64,000 nucleotides of DNA from Dyadobacter sp. Leaf189. Lineage in GTDB: Bacteria; Bacteroidota; Bacteroidia; Cytophagales; Spirosomataceae. Where the stretch lies: contig NZ_LMPS01000004.1 of assembly GCF_001424405.1 (NCBI RefSeq), positions 1,112,537-1,176,536 of the forward strand, written 5' to 3'. The notes under the pieces are model-generated. The model had not been told where the DNA came from. It ran no database searches and saw only the letters and a list, made by a program, of their open reading frames with translations. This document shows, piece after piece, positions 52,695 through 63,309 of this stretch. Every line of letters begins with the position of its first letter. Position 1 is the stretch's first letter. The translations under genes and the position numbers were made by a program.

Positions 52695-53924
52695 ATGCAA
52701 GTCGCAGAACAAAATACATTTTCAATTCAGGAAATTGATCCGGCAGAACTTCTGAACACTTACGGAAGTCCGCTTTACTTATATGATGGCGGGACAATCC
52801 GCCGGAAAGCGCGCGAATTGCAGGAGGCATTTGCGGGCGTCAACATGAAGATCAAGTATGCCTGCAAAGCCAACACCAACCTCGCTATCCTTCGCCTGAT
52901 GCGATCAATCGGCGTAGAACTCGATGTGGTTTCACCAGGAGAGCTGGAAATGGGATTGATAGCCGGCTACACAGCCAGCCAGGTCACTTTTACTCCGAGC
53001 GGTGTACCATTTGAGGAAGTCAAAGCGGCAGTTGACGCCGGTGCTATTGTCAATGTGGACAGTATCCCGCTGCTGGAATGGTTCGGGCAAACTTACGGGA
53101 ACACCAAACCCTGCCTGATTCGCATTAAACCCAATGTAGCTGCGGGCGGCAATGCGAAAATCATGACAGCACACACGGATTCCAAGTTTGGTATCTCCGT
53201 TTTGCTGCTCGATCAGATACTTGAAGTTGTTAAGAAATACGATATCAAAATCATCGGTCTGCACCAGCATACCGGCTCCGATATCAAGGACGCAGAACCT
53301 TTCCTGAAAGTCGCTGACATTCTTTTTGAAACTGCCAAGCATTTCCCTGATCTGCAGGTAATAGACCTGGGCGGCGGATTCAAGGTTTCTTACCTGCCCG
53401 GCGACGCAGTGACGGATATGGCGCTTTTAGGCAAAAACATTTCGGAGCGTTTCCTGAACTTCTGCAAGGAATACGGCCGCGAGCTCCAATTATGGTTTGA
53501 ACCCGGGAAATTTCTTGTGAGTGAGTCAGGCTATCTATTGGTAAAAACGACAGTAGTGAAGGAGGATCCTGCGCGCAATTTCGTGCATGTAGATTCTGGA
53601 CTTAATCACCTGATCCGCCCGATGATGTACGGATCTTACCATCACATTCTGAATCTTTCCAATCCAAACGGCGAGCCTAAGCAGTACAATGTAGTAGGTT
53701 ACATTTGCGAGACCGACACATTTGCAAGTGATCGCGAGCTGCCTGAAGTGCGCCCCGGCGATGTACTCGCATTCCTGAATGCAGGTGCTTATGGAATGAC
53801 GATGAGCTCCAATTACAATGCGCGTGTCAGGCCGGCCGAAGTGCTGGTAGACAATGGAGAGGCCAAACTGGTAAGAAGGCGGGAAACGCTCGAAGACCTG
53901 CTGAAAACGCAAACTGACCTTTAA
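52695..53924 (+). CDS. lysA: Diaminopimelate decarboxylase
   Basis: 409 residues. PLP enzyme making lysine from meso-diaminopimelate. The cofactor Lys58 lies in Y-A-C-K-A-N-T; H-Q-H-T-G-S, the G-G-G-F loop and the C-terminal Y-G-M-T-M-S-S-N-Y-N are in place. The frame extends back into pyrF; ATG 52695 is the natural start. A terminator follows. Confidence 0.95.
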   Translation: MQVAEQNTFSIQEIDPAELLNTYGSPLYLYDGGTIRRKARELQEAFAGVNMKIKYACKANTNLAILRLMRSIGVELDVVSPGELEMGLIAGYTASQVTFTPSGVPFEEVKAAVDAGAIVNVDSIPLLEWFGQTYGNTKPCLIRIKPNVAAGGNAKIMTAHTDSKFGISVLLLDQILEVVKKYDIKIIGLHQHTGSDIKDAEPFLKVADILFETAKHFPDLQVIDLGGGFKVSYLPGDAVTDMALLGKNISERFLNFCKEYGRELQLWFEPGKFLVSESGYLLVKTTVVKEDPARNFVHVDSGLNHLIRPMMYGSYHHILNLSNPNGEPKQYNVVGYICETDTFASDRELPEVRPGDVLAFLNAGAYGMTMSSNYNARVRPAEVLVDNGEAKLVRRRETLEDLLKTQTDL

Positions 53925-53936
53925 ATCATTGATTAT

Positions 53937-53976
53937 AAAATAAAAGCTGCCCCTCAAAAGGCAGCTTTTATTTTGC
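53937..53976 (+). terminator. Intrinsic terminator after lysA
   Basis: A 15-bp perfect stem (53937-53951 with 53960-53974) ends in TTTT. Confidence 0.92.
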
Positions 53977-54147
53977 CCTGGTATTGACACAGTTTAAAGC
54001 GCTTGTTACCTGCAAAACATCAGCTACATTGACAGAATGTCTGCTTTTTACAGAGTTTAACATTTTCAATGCCAAAATTTCCGATTTTAAGTTCCGGCAC
54101 ATGATTTTTCGTAATCAGGTTGTATCAATTACAAAGAAATCAACGCC

Positions 54148-56751
54148 ATGAATTTTAACCAATATACCATCAAAGCGCAGGAGATTATTCAGCATGCTGC
54201 ACAAATGGCCCAGGGCAATCAGCAGCAAGCGATTGAAACCGGCCACGTGCTGAAAGCGATTCTGGAAGAGGACCCTAATACGTCGCTGTTCCTGCTCAAC
54301 AAGCTGAACATCAGCTCGGAAGTATTGAACAACCGCCTTCAAAAAATTCTCGACGGTTATCCCCACGTGAGTGGAGGCCAGCCTTATCTGGGAAATGATA
54401 TGGCCGCAGCCAGTGGAAAAGCACAGAATTACCTTAAAGAATTTGGCGACGAATTCATCAGTATAGAACTGCTGGTGCTCGGTATCCTGAGCGGAAAAGA
54501 TGCCACGGCAAATATGATGAAGGAGCTTGGGTTTGAGGAGAAGAAGCTGATTAATGCGATTAAAGAACTTAGAGGAAAAAACAATCCCGTGAAAGATCAA
54601 AATGCAGAAGCTAAATACCGGTCTTTGGAACGGTATAGCAAAAATTTGAACGAACTGGCCAAAGCTGGCAAGATCGACCCGGTTATCGGCCGCGATGAAG
54701 AGATCAGGCGCGTTTTACAAATATTGAGTCGACGTACTAAAAACAACCCGATCCTGCTCGGTGAGCCCGGTGTTGGTAAAACGGCGATCGTAGAAGGTCT
54801 GGCCCAGCGGATTGTGCAGGGCGATGTTCCCGAAAACCTTAAATCGAAAACGATTGTGTCCCTGGATATGGGTCTACTGATCGCCGGCGCCAAGTACAAA
54901 GGTGAATTTGAAGAACGTCTGAAAGCAGTAATCAAGGAGGTAACCGACTCCGAAGGAGAAATCGTGCTCTTCATTGACGAGATACATACCCTGATCGGTG
55001 CAGGCGGTGGCGGTGAAAGTGCAATGGACGCAGCCAACCTGCTGAAACCCGCGCTGGCAAGAGGCGAACTGCACGCAATTGGCGCCACTACATTGAAAGA
55101 GTATCAGAAGTATGTAGAGAAAGACAAAGCGCTGGAACGCCGCTTCCAGGCAGTAATGGTGGACGAACCTAATATCCCTGACGCGATCAGCATTTTGAGG
55201 GGTATCAAGGAAAAATACGAACTGCACCACGGTGTGCGCATTCAGGACGATGCCGTTATTGCTGCTGTGGAGCTTTCAAACCGGTATATCAGCGACCGCT
55301 TCCTGCCTGACAAGGCGATCGACTTAATGGACGAAGCTGCTTCCAAATTGCGGCTTGAAATGGACAGCGTTCCCGAGGAGCTCGACGAGCTGAACCGCCG
55401 CATTATGCAGCTGGAAATTGAGCGCGAGGCGATCAGGAGGGAAAATAACAAGGATAAAGAAACTGTGCTGAACAGGGAAATAGCCGATCTCAGTGAAGAA
55501 CGGAATACTTTGAAAGCACAATGGGAGAATGAAAAAGGCAAGGTAAATGAAGTCAGGGCGCTGAAAGAGCAAAGCGAACAGCTGCGCCTTGAAGCAGAAC
55601 AGGCAGAACGCGCCGGGGATTTCGGAAAAGTAGCGGAGATACGTTACGGCCGCATCCCGGAAGTACAGCAAAAACTGACCGACCTTCAAAATTCCGAGAA
55701 TGCAGAAAGCCTGATGCAGGAAGAGATCAGGCCCGAAGATATCGCCGAAGTAGTGGCGAAATGGACTGGTATTCCCGTAAGCAAAATGCTTCAGAGCGAC
55801 CGTGAGAAGCTACTCCAGCTGGAAGCACATTTGCACCAGCGCGTGGCCGGACAGGAAGAGGCGATCGGGGTGGTATCTGATGCAGTAAGAAGAAGCCGCG
55901 CCGGTTTGCAGGATGCCAAACGCCCGATCGGTAGCTTCCTTTTCCTTGGACCGACCGGTGTTGGTAAAACAGAGCTGGCAAAAACGCTTGCAGAGTACCT
56001 GTTCAACGACGAGAATGCAATGGTGCGCATTGATATGAGCGAGTACCAGGAACGCCACGCCGTAAGCAGGCTGGTGGGTGCGCCTCCGGGATATGTGGGC
56101 TACGACGAAGGTGGCCAGCTCACCGAAGCAGTCCGCAGGAAACCATATAGCGTGATTTTGCTGGATGAGATCGAAAAAGGACATCCTGATGTATGGAACA
56201 TCCTGCTTCAGGTACTGGATGAAGGTAGGCTAACTGATAACAAAGGTCGCGTTGCAAACTTCAAAAACACGATCATTATCATGACTTCCAACATTGGCAG
56301 CCACCTGATACAGGAAAAATTTGCCGAAGACGAAGGCTGGAACCATACACTGGTGGTGGAAGAAGCGAAACAGGCGGTACTTGACCTGCTGAAAGCTTCG
56401 GTAAGACCTGAGTTCCTGAACAGGATAGACGAGATTGTGCTGTTTGAACCTCTGACAATGAAAAACATCCGTAAGATTGTGGATATCCAGTTCAAAGGAA
56501 TTCAACGGATGCTGCAAGAGCAGGGAATTACATTGGAAGCTACGGATGAAGCGCTTACCAAGCTTGGTGAAGACGGTTTTGATCCCGCATTCGGTGCCCG
56601 CCCATTGAAACGTGTACTTCAGAGAAGGATCCTGAATGAGCTTTCAAAAGGGATTTTGGGTGGTGAGGTTGCCAAGGATGCAGTGATCATGATGGAGCTG
56701 AATTCCCAGGGTGAACTGGTCTTTGAAAACGTAGGTGGCGTGGAGATATAA
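54148..56751 (+). CDS. clpB: ATP-dependent disaggregase ClpB
   Basis: 867 residues, full length. N-domain (1-145), first AAA+ module with G-E-P-G-V-G-K-T near 205, the long coiled-coil middle domain (about 400-530) that docks DnaK, and second AAA+ module with G-P-T-G-V-G-K-T near 601. It resolubilises protein aggregates with DnaK after heat stress. The 223-bp upstream region holds a GACA-GAA-TGTC palindrome at 54033-54043, but no CIRCE element or exact TAnnTTTG box. Confidence 0.97.
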   Translation: MNFNQYTIKAQEIIQHAAQMAQGNQQQAIETGHVLKAILEEDPNTSLFLLNKLNISSEVLNNRLQKILDGYPHVSGGQPYLGNDMAAASGKAQNYLKEFGDEFISIELLVLGILSGKDATANMMKELGFEEKKLINAIKELRGKNNPVKDQNAEAKYRSLERYSKNLNELAKAGKIDPVIGRDEEIRRVLQILSRRTKNNPILLGEPGVGKTAIVEGLAQRIVQGDVPENLKSKTIVSLDMGLLIAGAKYKGEFEERLKAVIKEVTDSEGEIVLFIDEIHTLIGAGGGGESAMDAANLLKPALARGELHAIGATTLKEYQKYVEKDKALERRFQAVMVDEPNIPDAISILRGIKEKYELHHGVRIQDDAVIAAVELSNRYISDRFLPDKAIDLMDEAASKLRLEMDSVPEELDELNRRIMQLEIEREAIRRENNKDKETVLNREIADLSEERNTLKAQWENEKGKVNEVRALKEQSEQLRLEAEQAERAGDFGKVAEIRYGRIPEVQQKLTDLQNSENAESLMQEEIRPEDIAEVVAKWTGIPVSKMLQSDREKLLQLEAHLHQRVAGQEEAIGVVSDAVRRSRAGLQDAKRPIGSFLFLGPTGVGKTELAKTLAEYLFNDENAMVRIDMSEYQERHAVSRLVGAPPGYVGYDEGGQLTEAVRRKPYSVILLDEIEKGHPDVWNILLQVLDEGRLTDNKGRVANFKNTIIIMTSNIGSHLIQEKFAEDEGWNHTLVVEEAKQAVLDLLKASVRPEFLNRIDEIVLFEPLTMKNIRKIVDIQFKGIQRMLQEQGITLEATDEALTKLGEDGFDPAFGARPLKRVLQRRILNELSKGILGGEVAKDAVIMMELNSQGELVFENVGGVEI

Positions 56752-56773
56752 ATCCGGGAATAGTTATAAAATG

Positions 56774-56802
56774 CAAGAGCGACTTTCGGGTCGCTCTTGT
56801 TG
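56774..56802 (+). terminator. Terminator after clpB
   Basis: CAAGAGCGAC (56774-56783) pairs with GTCGCTCTTG (56790-56799), followed by a short T-rich stretch. Confidence 0.8.
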
Positions 56803-56964
56803 TTTGTGACCCTTGCGAACTGCGAACGCACTTTTCCCCACGTGGGTAGCAGGAGCGACGCCCAATTATTGAAATCAGATTGAAAGGCATATAACCAGAT
56901 TGGCATAATTTTTGTGCAATTAAATAGTTAAATAATCTAACCCTTTCATCCACATCAAAATTCC

Positions 56965-57516
56965 ATGTTACAGCCGCTCAATTCAATAAAAGTCGCAATT
57001 CTTGTTGCAGACGGATTCGAACAGGTCGAAATGGCCTGTCCCAGAAAAGTCCTAGATCAAATGGGAGCAACAACCCACCTGATCTCCCCAAATAAAGACA
57101 ATGTAAGGGGATGGAGCCACCTCGATTGGGGTGAAAAATACAAGGTAAATGTGCCGCTGCAGCTAGCGCGGCCTGAATACTATGATGCACTCCTGATCCC
57201 CGGCGGAGTAATGGGAATGGACATTTTACGAATCAATCAGAAAGCGATAGAATTTGTGCGTTCATTTTTTGTAAATGGAAAACCTGTGGCAGCTATCTGT
57301 CACGGTCCGCAGATCCTCATTGACGCGGATGTGGTGATCGGCCGCACGCTCACTTCCTACGTTTCAATCCGCCACGATCTGGAAAATGCAGGAGCTATCT
57401 GGATCGACCAGGAAGTGGTGACCAACAATGGACTGGTAACCAGCCGCACTACCGACGACTTGTCTGCATTCACAACCGCAATGATCAAGGAGTTCAATCT
57501 GGAAGTGCACCAATAG
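56965..57516 (+). CDS. DJ-1/PfpI-family protein (YhbO/PfpI type)
   Basis: 183 residues. It keeps the family residues: Glu in D-G-F-E-Q-V-E (about 19), the nucleophile Cys112 in A-I-C-H-G-P, and the class I GAT fold. Members act as deglycases, glyoxalases or general stress proteins; the exact activity is debated. It contrasts with the Ser-elbow relative at 50487. A terminator follows. Confidence 0.93.
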   Translation: MLQPLNSIKVAILVADGFEQVEMACPRKVLDQMGATTHLISPNKDNVRGWSHLDWGEKYKVNVPLQLARPEYYDALLIPGGVMGMDILRINQKAIEFVRSFFVNGKPVAAICHGPQILIDADVVIGRTLTSYVSIRHDLENAGAIWIDQEVVTNNGLVTSRTTDDLSAFTTAMIKEFNLEVHQ

Positions 57517-57541
57517 CATTCATTCGCAGGCTATAAACCGC

Positions 57542-57569
57542 AAAGCATTCCGCCAGGAGTGCTTTTTTT
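57542..57569 (+). terminator. Terminator after the DJ-1/PfpI gene
   Basis: AAAGCATT pairs with AGTGCTTT (one G-U pair), followed by Ts. Confidence 0.75.
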
Positions 57570-57627
57570 GTTTCCATTTACGGCCAAAGTTGTAATCTTT
57601 GCGCACCAATCAAGTACGCAATTGCTC

Positions 57628-59124
57628 ATGTCCGTAGTTCTTCTTCAAGACGTTTCCGTTCGAAAATACGATACCGAAGTTTTATCAGCTGTTAACTGGA
57701 ATATAGAAACTGGTGAAAATTGGGTGGTTACCGGACCTAATGGCGCAGGTAAGACGATCCTGCTTGAAGTGATTGCGGGCAAATGGCCGGTACTCTCCGG
57801 CAAGATCAGCTACGGATGGAGTGAGCCTCTCCGCGAAACAGTGGAACTTGCTTCCAATGACTACTCTTTCAACCGCATTGTAAATGCAGGCGCTGAATAT
57901 TACCAGCAGCGCTTTCACGCCTACGAAGCCGAACGGGCACCTACATTGCGGGCAGTTTTGACAGATCAGCTCAAACCTGTGGGTACGATTGATGAGAAAT
58001 CAGTGCAGCTGAAACCTTCTTCCGTAAGCGAAGAAGAACTGCAAAGGGTTGTGGAACTGCTTTCCCTCACGCATTTACTGGATCATCCTTTCGTAACACT
58101 TTCGAATGGCGAAACCAGACGAATGCTTCTTGCAAAATCGCTTTTGAAGAAGCCCAGGGTACTGTTGCTGGACAATGCATTCAGCGGCCTGGATGTACAT
58201 TCAAGGGAAGTGCTGCGCAATGCGTTAACGCAGCTTTCGCAGCAAGGTATCTCCATTATCATGGCGACTACCGCAACTGAGCTCCCACCCTGCATTACGC
58301 ACGTACTGGTTTTGAATGCCGGTAAAATCGCCTCTAAAAAGCCGGTTGCAGAATTTCATGTAAATACCTCCGGACCATCTCAGCCCAAACCCACAGCCGA
58401 AAGTCTTGCGGCATTGGGCACTCCCACATTTACAGACTTCCGGCATGCATTTGACTTACGCAATATCCGGGTTAAGTACGGCTCCGACCTGATCCTGGAC
58501 AATGTAAACTGGAAAGTAGCAAAAGGAGAAAAGTGGGCATTGTCAGGCGCGAACGGATCAGGAAAATCAACGTTATTGAGCATCATTACGGCAGATAACC
58601 CACAGCGTTTTGCTAATGATTTTGATCTTTTTGACAAGAAAAGAGGTGGCGCAGGCGCTTCTATCTGGGATATCAAGCAGAAGATCGGGCACGTTTCGCC
58701 GGAGCTGCATCTGTATTTCCCTCGCAACACAACCGTTTTCAAAACCATCGCTTCGGGTTTTTTCGACGCAACAGGCGTGTTTTTCAAGAAGCTGACGGAG
58801 CAACAAATTAATAGGGTACATCAGGTAGCAGAGTTGCTGCACGTAGGACAACTGGTGGAAAAGGATTTTTCACAATTATCAAAAGGTCAGCAAAGAATGG
58901 TGCTGCTGGCGCGGGCGCTTGTTAAAAACCCGCCCCTATTGATCCTCGACGAACCCTGCCAGGGACTTGACAGCGATGCGATCGACTACTTCAAGTCCGT
59001 TGTAGATGCAGTTTGTGATACGCCCGACCGGACTTTGATCTATGTGTCGCATTACGCACACGAAATTCCTTCCTGCGTAACCCGATTTTTGAAACTGGAA
59101 AAGGGAGTTGTTGTTGCGAACTAG
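57628..59124 (+). CDS. Twin-cassette ABC ATPase, ModF/PhrA-like
   Basis: 498 residues with two nucleotide-binding domains and no membrane helices. NBD1: G-P-N-G-A-G-K-T (about 36-43), signature L-S-N-G-E, Walker B L-L-L-D-N with Asn183 where the catalytic Glu is expected. NBD2: G-A-N-G-S-G-K-S, L-S-K-G-Q, I-L-D-E-P with Glu442. No transporter gene is adjacent, so it may act on ribosomes or with an unlinked permease. The frame opens at 57559; ATG 57628 is preferred. Confidence 0.9.
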   Translation: MSVVLLQDVSVRKYDTEVLSAVNWNIETGENWVVTGPNGAGKTILLEVIAGKWPVLSGKISYGWSEPLRETVELASNDYSFNRIVNAGAEYYQQRFHAYEAERAPTLRAVLTDQLKPVGTIDEKSVQLKPSSVSEEELQRVVELLSLTHLLDHPFVTLSNGETRRMLLAKSLLKKPRVLLLDNAFSGLDVHSREVLRNALTQLSQQGISIIMATTATELPPCITHVLVLNAGKIASKKPVAEFHVNTSGPSQPKPTAESLAALGTPTFTDFRHAFDLRNIRVKYGSDLILDNVNWKVAKGEKWALSGANGSGKSTLLSIITADNPQRFANDFDLFDKKRGGAGASIWDIKQKIGHVSPELHLYFPRNTTVFKTIASGFFDATGVFFKKLTEQQINRVHQVAELLHVGQLVEKDFSQLSKGQQRMVLLARALVKNPPLLILDEPCQGLDSDAIDYFKSVVDAVCDTPDRTLIYVSHYAHEIPSCVTRFLKLEKGVVVAN

Positions 59125-60176
59125 TCTGCGAAGCCTTTTTTCACATTCATTACAATGGAAAGCGAGCTGCTGCCAAAACCCGGCACATACTGCCCACGAC
59201 CATAAGAGACTTCAAACCGTTTGACCCTGAGCCAGAAGCCGAAGGAGAAACCCGCCAATGCAGCCTTGTCGGATAACCTCAATTCCTGTCTTCGCAAGTG
59301 ATCATAACCCAGTAACAACCTGAAATTTTTGTGTACCAAAGCCTCAGCGCCAAGTGACAGGTGCCGGCCAAGCTTTTCGGCGATACCGACTTTTCTTGGC
59401 AGCTTATTTCCATTGATATCGTAAGTGTAAAAAAGCGCGGGATCGTTATAAACCATATCGAACCTGTTGAGATGATGCGCAGTAAGCGAGATCCTGACGG
59501 GCATATACTCGGGTTTGAAGGTAGCGCCCACCCGGATATCGAGCGGCAATACAGGCTCGGTAGCTCCATTGTAGTTTTGTTTTAAAAACCCGATGTTTTT
59601 AACGACAAACCCGACGGTAAAATCTTCCTGCGGATGCCTGAACAATGCGCCCCAGTCAAAAGCAGCGCCCCAGGTCTGGTAAGTTTCCATGGCAGCACCC
59701 ACCAGCTTTAAGGTACCCCCAACTGAAAAAGCACCCATGGTGTGTCCATATCCTGCCGAAATCCCGTAATCAGCTGCTCTGAACTCCCCTATTACATTCC
59801 CCAGATTGTCTGTTTCCTGCATTGTACCGTAGTTCAGGTATTGCAATCCTACCGCCCAGGTACCATTTACAGCTTTGCCCGACCGATGTGCATAAGCCAG
59901 GTTCAGGAACTTTGTATCTGCCAGATAAGGCATCAGGTTTACTGATGCATTGTCGTTTTTGGAAGAATCCAGTAATGCAGGATTTTGGAGAAAAAGGGCG
60001 GGATCATTACCGGAAGCTGTGAGATGATGCGTGCCGAGTGCGGTACTTTTTGCCTGCGATGGCAGAACAAGAAAGTCAAGCCGGCTTTTTCCGCCAGCTG
60101 GCTGCGCATGTGCAGCCCATTGAATCAGCAGAAAAAATAATGCAAGCAGATAAGCCCGGCATCCAGTCGCCCTCAT
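59121..60176 (-). CDS. porQ: T9SS protein PorQ
   Basis: 351 residues. A signal peptide (ending AHAQ) and an outer-membrane beta-barrel-like body; the family start G-x-x-R-L-D-F-L-V-L-P-S-Q-A-K-S-T-A-L-G and the N-P-A-L-L segment are present. PorQ belongs to the T9SS attachment (shuttle) complex with PorU, PorV and PorZ, which cleaves the sorting signal and fixes cargo on the surface. porU is not seen here. Its stop overlaps that of the ABC gene by four bases. Confidence 0.88.
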   Translation of the reverse strand: MRATGCRAYLLALFFLLIQWAAHAQPAGGKSRLDFLVLPSQAKSTALGTHHLTASGNDPALFLQNPALLDSSKNDNASVNLMPYLADTKFLNLAYAHRSGKAVNGTWAVGLQYLNYGTMQETDNLGNVIGEFRAADYGISAGYGHTMGAFSVGGTLKLVGAAMETYQTWGAAFDWGALFRHPQEDFTVGFVVKNIGFLKQNYNGATEPVLPLDIRVGATFKPEYMPVRISLTAHHLNRFDMVYNDPALFYTYDINGNKLPRKVGIAEKLGRHLSLGAEALVHKNFRLLLGYDHLRRQELRLSDKAALAGFSFGFWLRVKRFEVSYGRGQYVPGFGSSSLSIVMNVKKGFAD

Positions 60177-60262
60177 AAGTCAGTAGAATTTCCCGAATCA
60201 GTAAAATGCCGCTATATTTATAATCCGTTCAAAAACAAATGTAACTATATCGCCTGTATTAC

Positions 60263-61822
60263 ATGAAATCCGATTTAGCCTCCCATTCAGAAAAAGAATT
60301 GTTAGACAAGAAAAATGCTGAGGCTGACCTGGGTGGAGGTGAAAAAAGGATCGCGGCCCAGCATCAGAAAGGCAAGCTCACTGCGAGGGAACGGATCGCG
60401 GTTCTGGTGGATGAAGGTACATTTCAGGAGATAGGAAAGTTTGTAACGCACCGCAGCACCGATTTTGGTCTGGACAAAGAGCATTATCTCGGTGACGGTG
60501 TGGTAACCGGATATGGAAAGGTCAATGGACGCTTAACCTACGTTTTTGCACAGGATTTTACCGTTTTTGGTGGTTCATTATCAGAAACGCATGCCGAAAA
60601 GATCTGCAAGCTGATGGACCTGGCGATGAAGAACGGGGCTCCATTGATCGGATTGAATGACTCAGGCGGCGCACGCATTCAGGAAGGTGTACTTTCACTG
60701 GCTGGTTATGCCGATATCTTTTATAAAAATACCCTTGCTTCGGGCGTGATCCCGCAAATATCAGCGGTAATGGGGCCGTGCGCGGGCGGGGCTGTTTATT
60801 CACCTGCTATCACGGACTTCATTTTGATGGTTGAAAATACGAGCTACATGTTCGTTACCGGCCCGAATGTGGTCAAAACCGTCACCCACGAAGAAGTAAC
60901 TTCGGAAGAACTCGGCGGCGCGATGACGCACGCTTCCAAATCGGGCGTAACGCATTTTGTTTCTCCCAATGAGGTTGAATGCCTTCTTGCGATTAAGAAG
61001 CTGCTGAGCTACGTACCTCAAAACTGCGAGGACGACGCGCCCAGACTGCATTATGATGTGCAAAATGAAGTGCGACCGACATTGAACAATATTATCCCGC
61101 CCAGCTCCAACCAGCCTTACGATATGCGCGAGATCATTCTCGAAATTACCGATGCAGACAGCTTTTTGGAGGTACACGAGCATTTTGCAGAAAATATCGT
61201 AGTGGGTTTTGCCTGGCTGGCAGGAAGGAGCATTGGTATTGTCGCCAATCAGCCGGCGGTACTGGCCGGTGTGCTGGATATCCACGCTAGTACAAAAGCA
61301 GCCAGGTTTGTGCGCTTTTGCGATAGTTTCAACATTCCCCTGCTGGTACTGGAAGATGTACCGGGCTTTCTGCCAGGAACAGACCAGGAATGGAATGCGA
61401 TTATAACAAACGGCGCAAAGCTGCTGTATGCGTTTTGCGAAGCCACAGTGCCGCGCATTACGGTTATCACACGCAAAGCTTACGGCGGCGCCTACGATGT
61501 GATGAACTCCAAGCACATTGGTGCAGATATGAACTTCGCGTGGCCAAGTGCAGAGATCGCCGTAATGGGCGCAAGCGGCGCGGCGGAGATCATCTTCAAA
61601 CGGGATATTGCCCAGTCTGAAAACCCGCAGGAAAAGCTGGCCGAGAAGGTAGCCGAGTACACCGAAAAGTTTGCAAATCCATACCTCGCAGCCAACCGCG
61701 GCTATATCGACGAGGTCATTTACCCTGAACAAACCCGGGAAAAGCTCATCGTGGCTTTTGAAATGCTCGAAAATAAAGTGGACGTGCTGCCACGTAAAAA
61801 GCACGGCAATATCCCGCTCTGA
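60263..61822 (+). CDS. Acyl-CoA carboxylase, carboxyltransferase (beta) subunit
   Basis: 519 residues. The crotonase-fold carboxyltransferase of a biotin-dependent propionyl- or acetyl-CoA carboxylase; motifs [18 protein letters not shown] and the [12 protein letters not shown] stretch in the second half. Length and order match PccB. The biotin carboxylase/carrier alpha subunit is not in the window. It most likely joins propionate or methylmalonyl metabolism. Confidence 0.95.
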   Translation: MKSDLASHSEKELLDKKNAEADLGGGEKRIAAQHQKGKLTARERIAVLVDEGTFQEIGKFVTHRSTDFGLDKEHYLGDGVVTGYGKVNGRLTYVFAQDFTVFGGSLSETHAEKICKLMDLAMKNGAPLIGLNDSGGARIQEGVLSLAGYADIFYKNTLASGVIPQISAVMGPCAGGAVYSPAITDFILMVENTSYMFVTGPNVVKTVTHEEVTSEELGGAMTHASKSGVTHFVSPNEVECLLAIKKLLSYVPQNCEDDAPRLHYDVQNEVRPTLNNIIPPSSNQPYDMREIILEITDADSFLEVHEHFAENIVVGFAWLAGRSIGIVANQPAVLAGVLDIHASTKAARFVRFCDSFNIPLLVLEDVPGFLPGTDQEWNAIITNGAKLLYAFCEATVPRITVITRKAYGGAYDVMNSKHIGADMNFAWPSAEIAVMGASGAAEIIFKRDIAQSENPQEKLAEKVAEYTEKFANPYLAANRGYIDEVIYPEQTREKLIVAFEMLENKVDVLPRKKHGNIPL

Positions 61823-61957
61823 AAAACCCGACTTTTCACATTCCGGTAAATACTGTTCGTATTCCTATAAAGCCGGCGGCAGTTTTGGTCTCTTCTGATT
61901 ATTGACCTAAATTGAAGCCCCTTACTTGTATATTTTCTTCCTAAATCACCTTAATCA

Positions 61958-63232
61958 ATGAAAGAACAGAAAGGTACTTCTGCATCCAGAAGGAACTTTA
62001 TCAAAGGCTCCATTGCGACGATAGCCACGTTTTCTATCGTTCCCCGCCACGTGCTCGGCAAGGGCTTTCTTGCCCCGAGCGATCAGCTCACCAAGGCTAT
62101 TGTAGGTACCGGCTCTATGGGGCGCGGCCACATCCCTTATGCCGGAACCAAAGTAGTAGCACTCTGTGATGTGGATAAAAAGCATCTTGCAACTGCTGTA
62201 AGCATGGTCGACAAAGGCGTAAAAACCTTCTCGGACTACCGCGAGCTGATCCAGCTTCCCGAAGTGGATATTGTACACGTAGCTACCCCGCCGCACTGGC
62301 ACGGGATCATCGCAGCAGACGCAGCGCGTGCAGGCAAGGATGTATGGTGTGAAAAACCGATGACGCGTACCATTGGCGAAGGAAAGCGACTGGTAGAGGC
62401 AGTTCAGCAGCATGGAAGGATTTTCAGGCTAAATACGTGGTTCCGCTTTGAAGATAATTTCTACGGAATGCGCACGCCAGTTAAACCTATTAAAAAATTG
62501 GTACAGAGCGGCTTGCTGGGCTGGCCATTGAAGGTTACAGTAAGCAAGCATACCGGTTTTGACTGGAAATTTTATTGGGTAGGAAAAACAAATAACGCAC
62601 CCCAGCCCGTACCAGCAGACCTCGACTACGAGATGTGGCTCGGACCTGCACCCTACAAACCGTACAGTGAGCACCGCGTTCACCAGACTTTCCGCGGATA
62701 TTGGGATTACGATGGTGGCGGACTTGGCGATATGGGCCAGCATTACCTTGACCCGATCCAGTATTTCCTTGGCAAAGACGATACCAGCCCGGTGAGCGTG
62801 GAAGTGGATGCACCTCAGCAGCATACGGAGGCAGTAGGTACCTGGCGTCGCATTACCTATACTTATGAAGATGGTTGCCAGATCATTCTGGACGGAGAAG
62901 CGAAGGACGAGAAAGTAGCCTATATCGAAGGTCCGAAAGGCAAATTGTACCCGAACTTCAAGTCGGATATACCGGATCTTGAAAAGAAACTGGCCGCATT
63001 CCCGGATCCTGAGCCACAGGTTACCGACTTTGTGGATGCCGTCAAAAACCGCAAGAAGTTTGCGCTGAATGAGGAGAACGGGCACCGTTCCTGCACGATC
63101 GTGAATATGGGACTGGCTGCGCTTCGCCTGGGCCGCTCACTGAAATTCGACCCTGAAAAACAGGAGTTCATTGACGATGAAGGAGCAAACCGCCTGATCA
63201 ACCAGCCAATGCGGGGACCGTGGACTATTTGA
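61958..63232 (+). CDS. Tat-exported Gfo/Idh/MocA-family oxidoreductase
   Basis: 424 residues. The N-terminus carries a clear Tat motif S-R-R-N-F-I-K (Arg11, Arg12) before a hydrophobic stretch, so the protein is exported folded, with its NAD(P) cofactor. The Rossmann G-T-G-S-M-G-R-G-H and the C-E-K-P-M motif (catalytic Lys region) are intact. Such periplasmic sugar oxidoreductases are common in Bacteroidota carbohydrate use. A HEAT-repeat gene follows on the same strand. Confidence 0.93.
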   Translation: MKEQKGTSASRRNFIKGSIATIATFSIVPRHVLGKGFLAPSDQLTKAIVGTGSMGRGHIPYAGTKVVALCDVDKKHLATAVSMVDKGVKTFSDYRELIQLPEVDIVHVATPPHWHGIIAADAARAGKDVWCEKPMTRTIGEGKRLVEAVQQHGRIFRLNTWFRFEDNFYGMRTPVKPIKKLVQSGLLGWPLKVTVSKHTGFDWKFYWVGKTNNAPQPVPADLDYEMWLGPAPYKPYSEHRVHQTFRGYWDYDGGGLGDMGQHYLDPIQYFLGKDDTSPVSVEVDAPQQHTEAVGTWRRITYTYEDGCQIILDGEAKDEKVAYIEGPKGKLYPNFKSDIPDLEKKLAAFPDPEPQVTDFVDAVKNRKKFALNEENGHRSCTIVNMGLAALRLGRSLKFDPEKQEFIDDEGANRLINQPMRGPWTI

Positions 63233-63309
63233 CACACGGTACTTCGAAATCCTGATTCCTGAAACCAATATCATATATGCTGCCGGCCCGAGTGACCGGC
63301 TTCTCTAAC

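Noticed and set aside
54033..54043. GACA-GAA-TGTC palindrome as a heat-shock operator of clpB
   Set aside because: It is short, does not match CIRCE or another operator I know, and could be chance.
60800..61804. 334-codon open frame antisense to the carboxyltransferase gene
   Set aside because: It lies wholly opposite a strongly conserved gene and has a Cys/His/Phe-rich composition typical of antisense frames.
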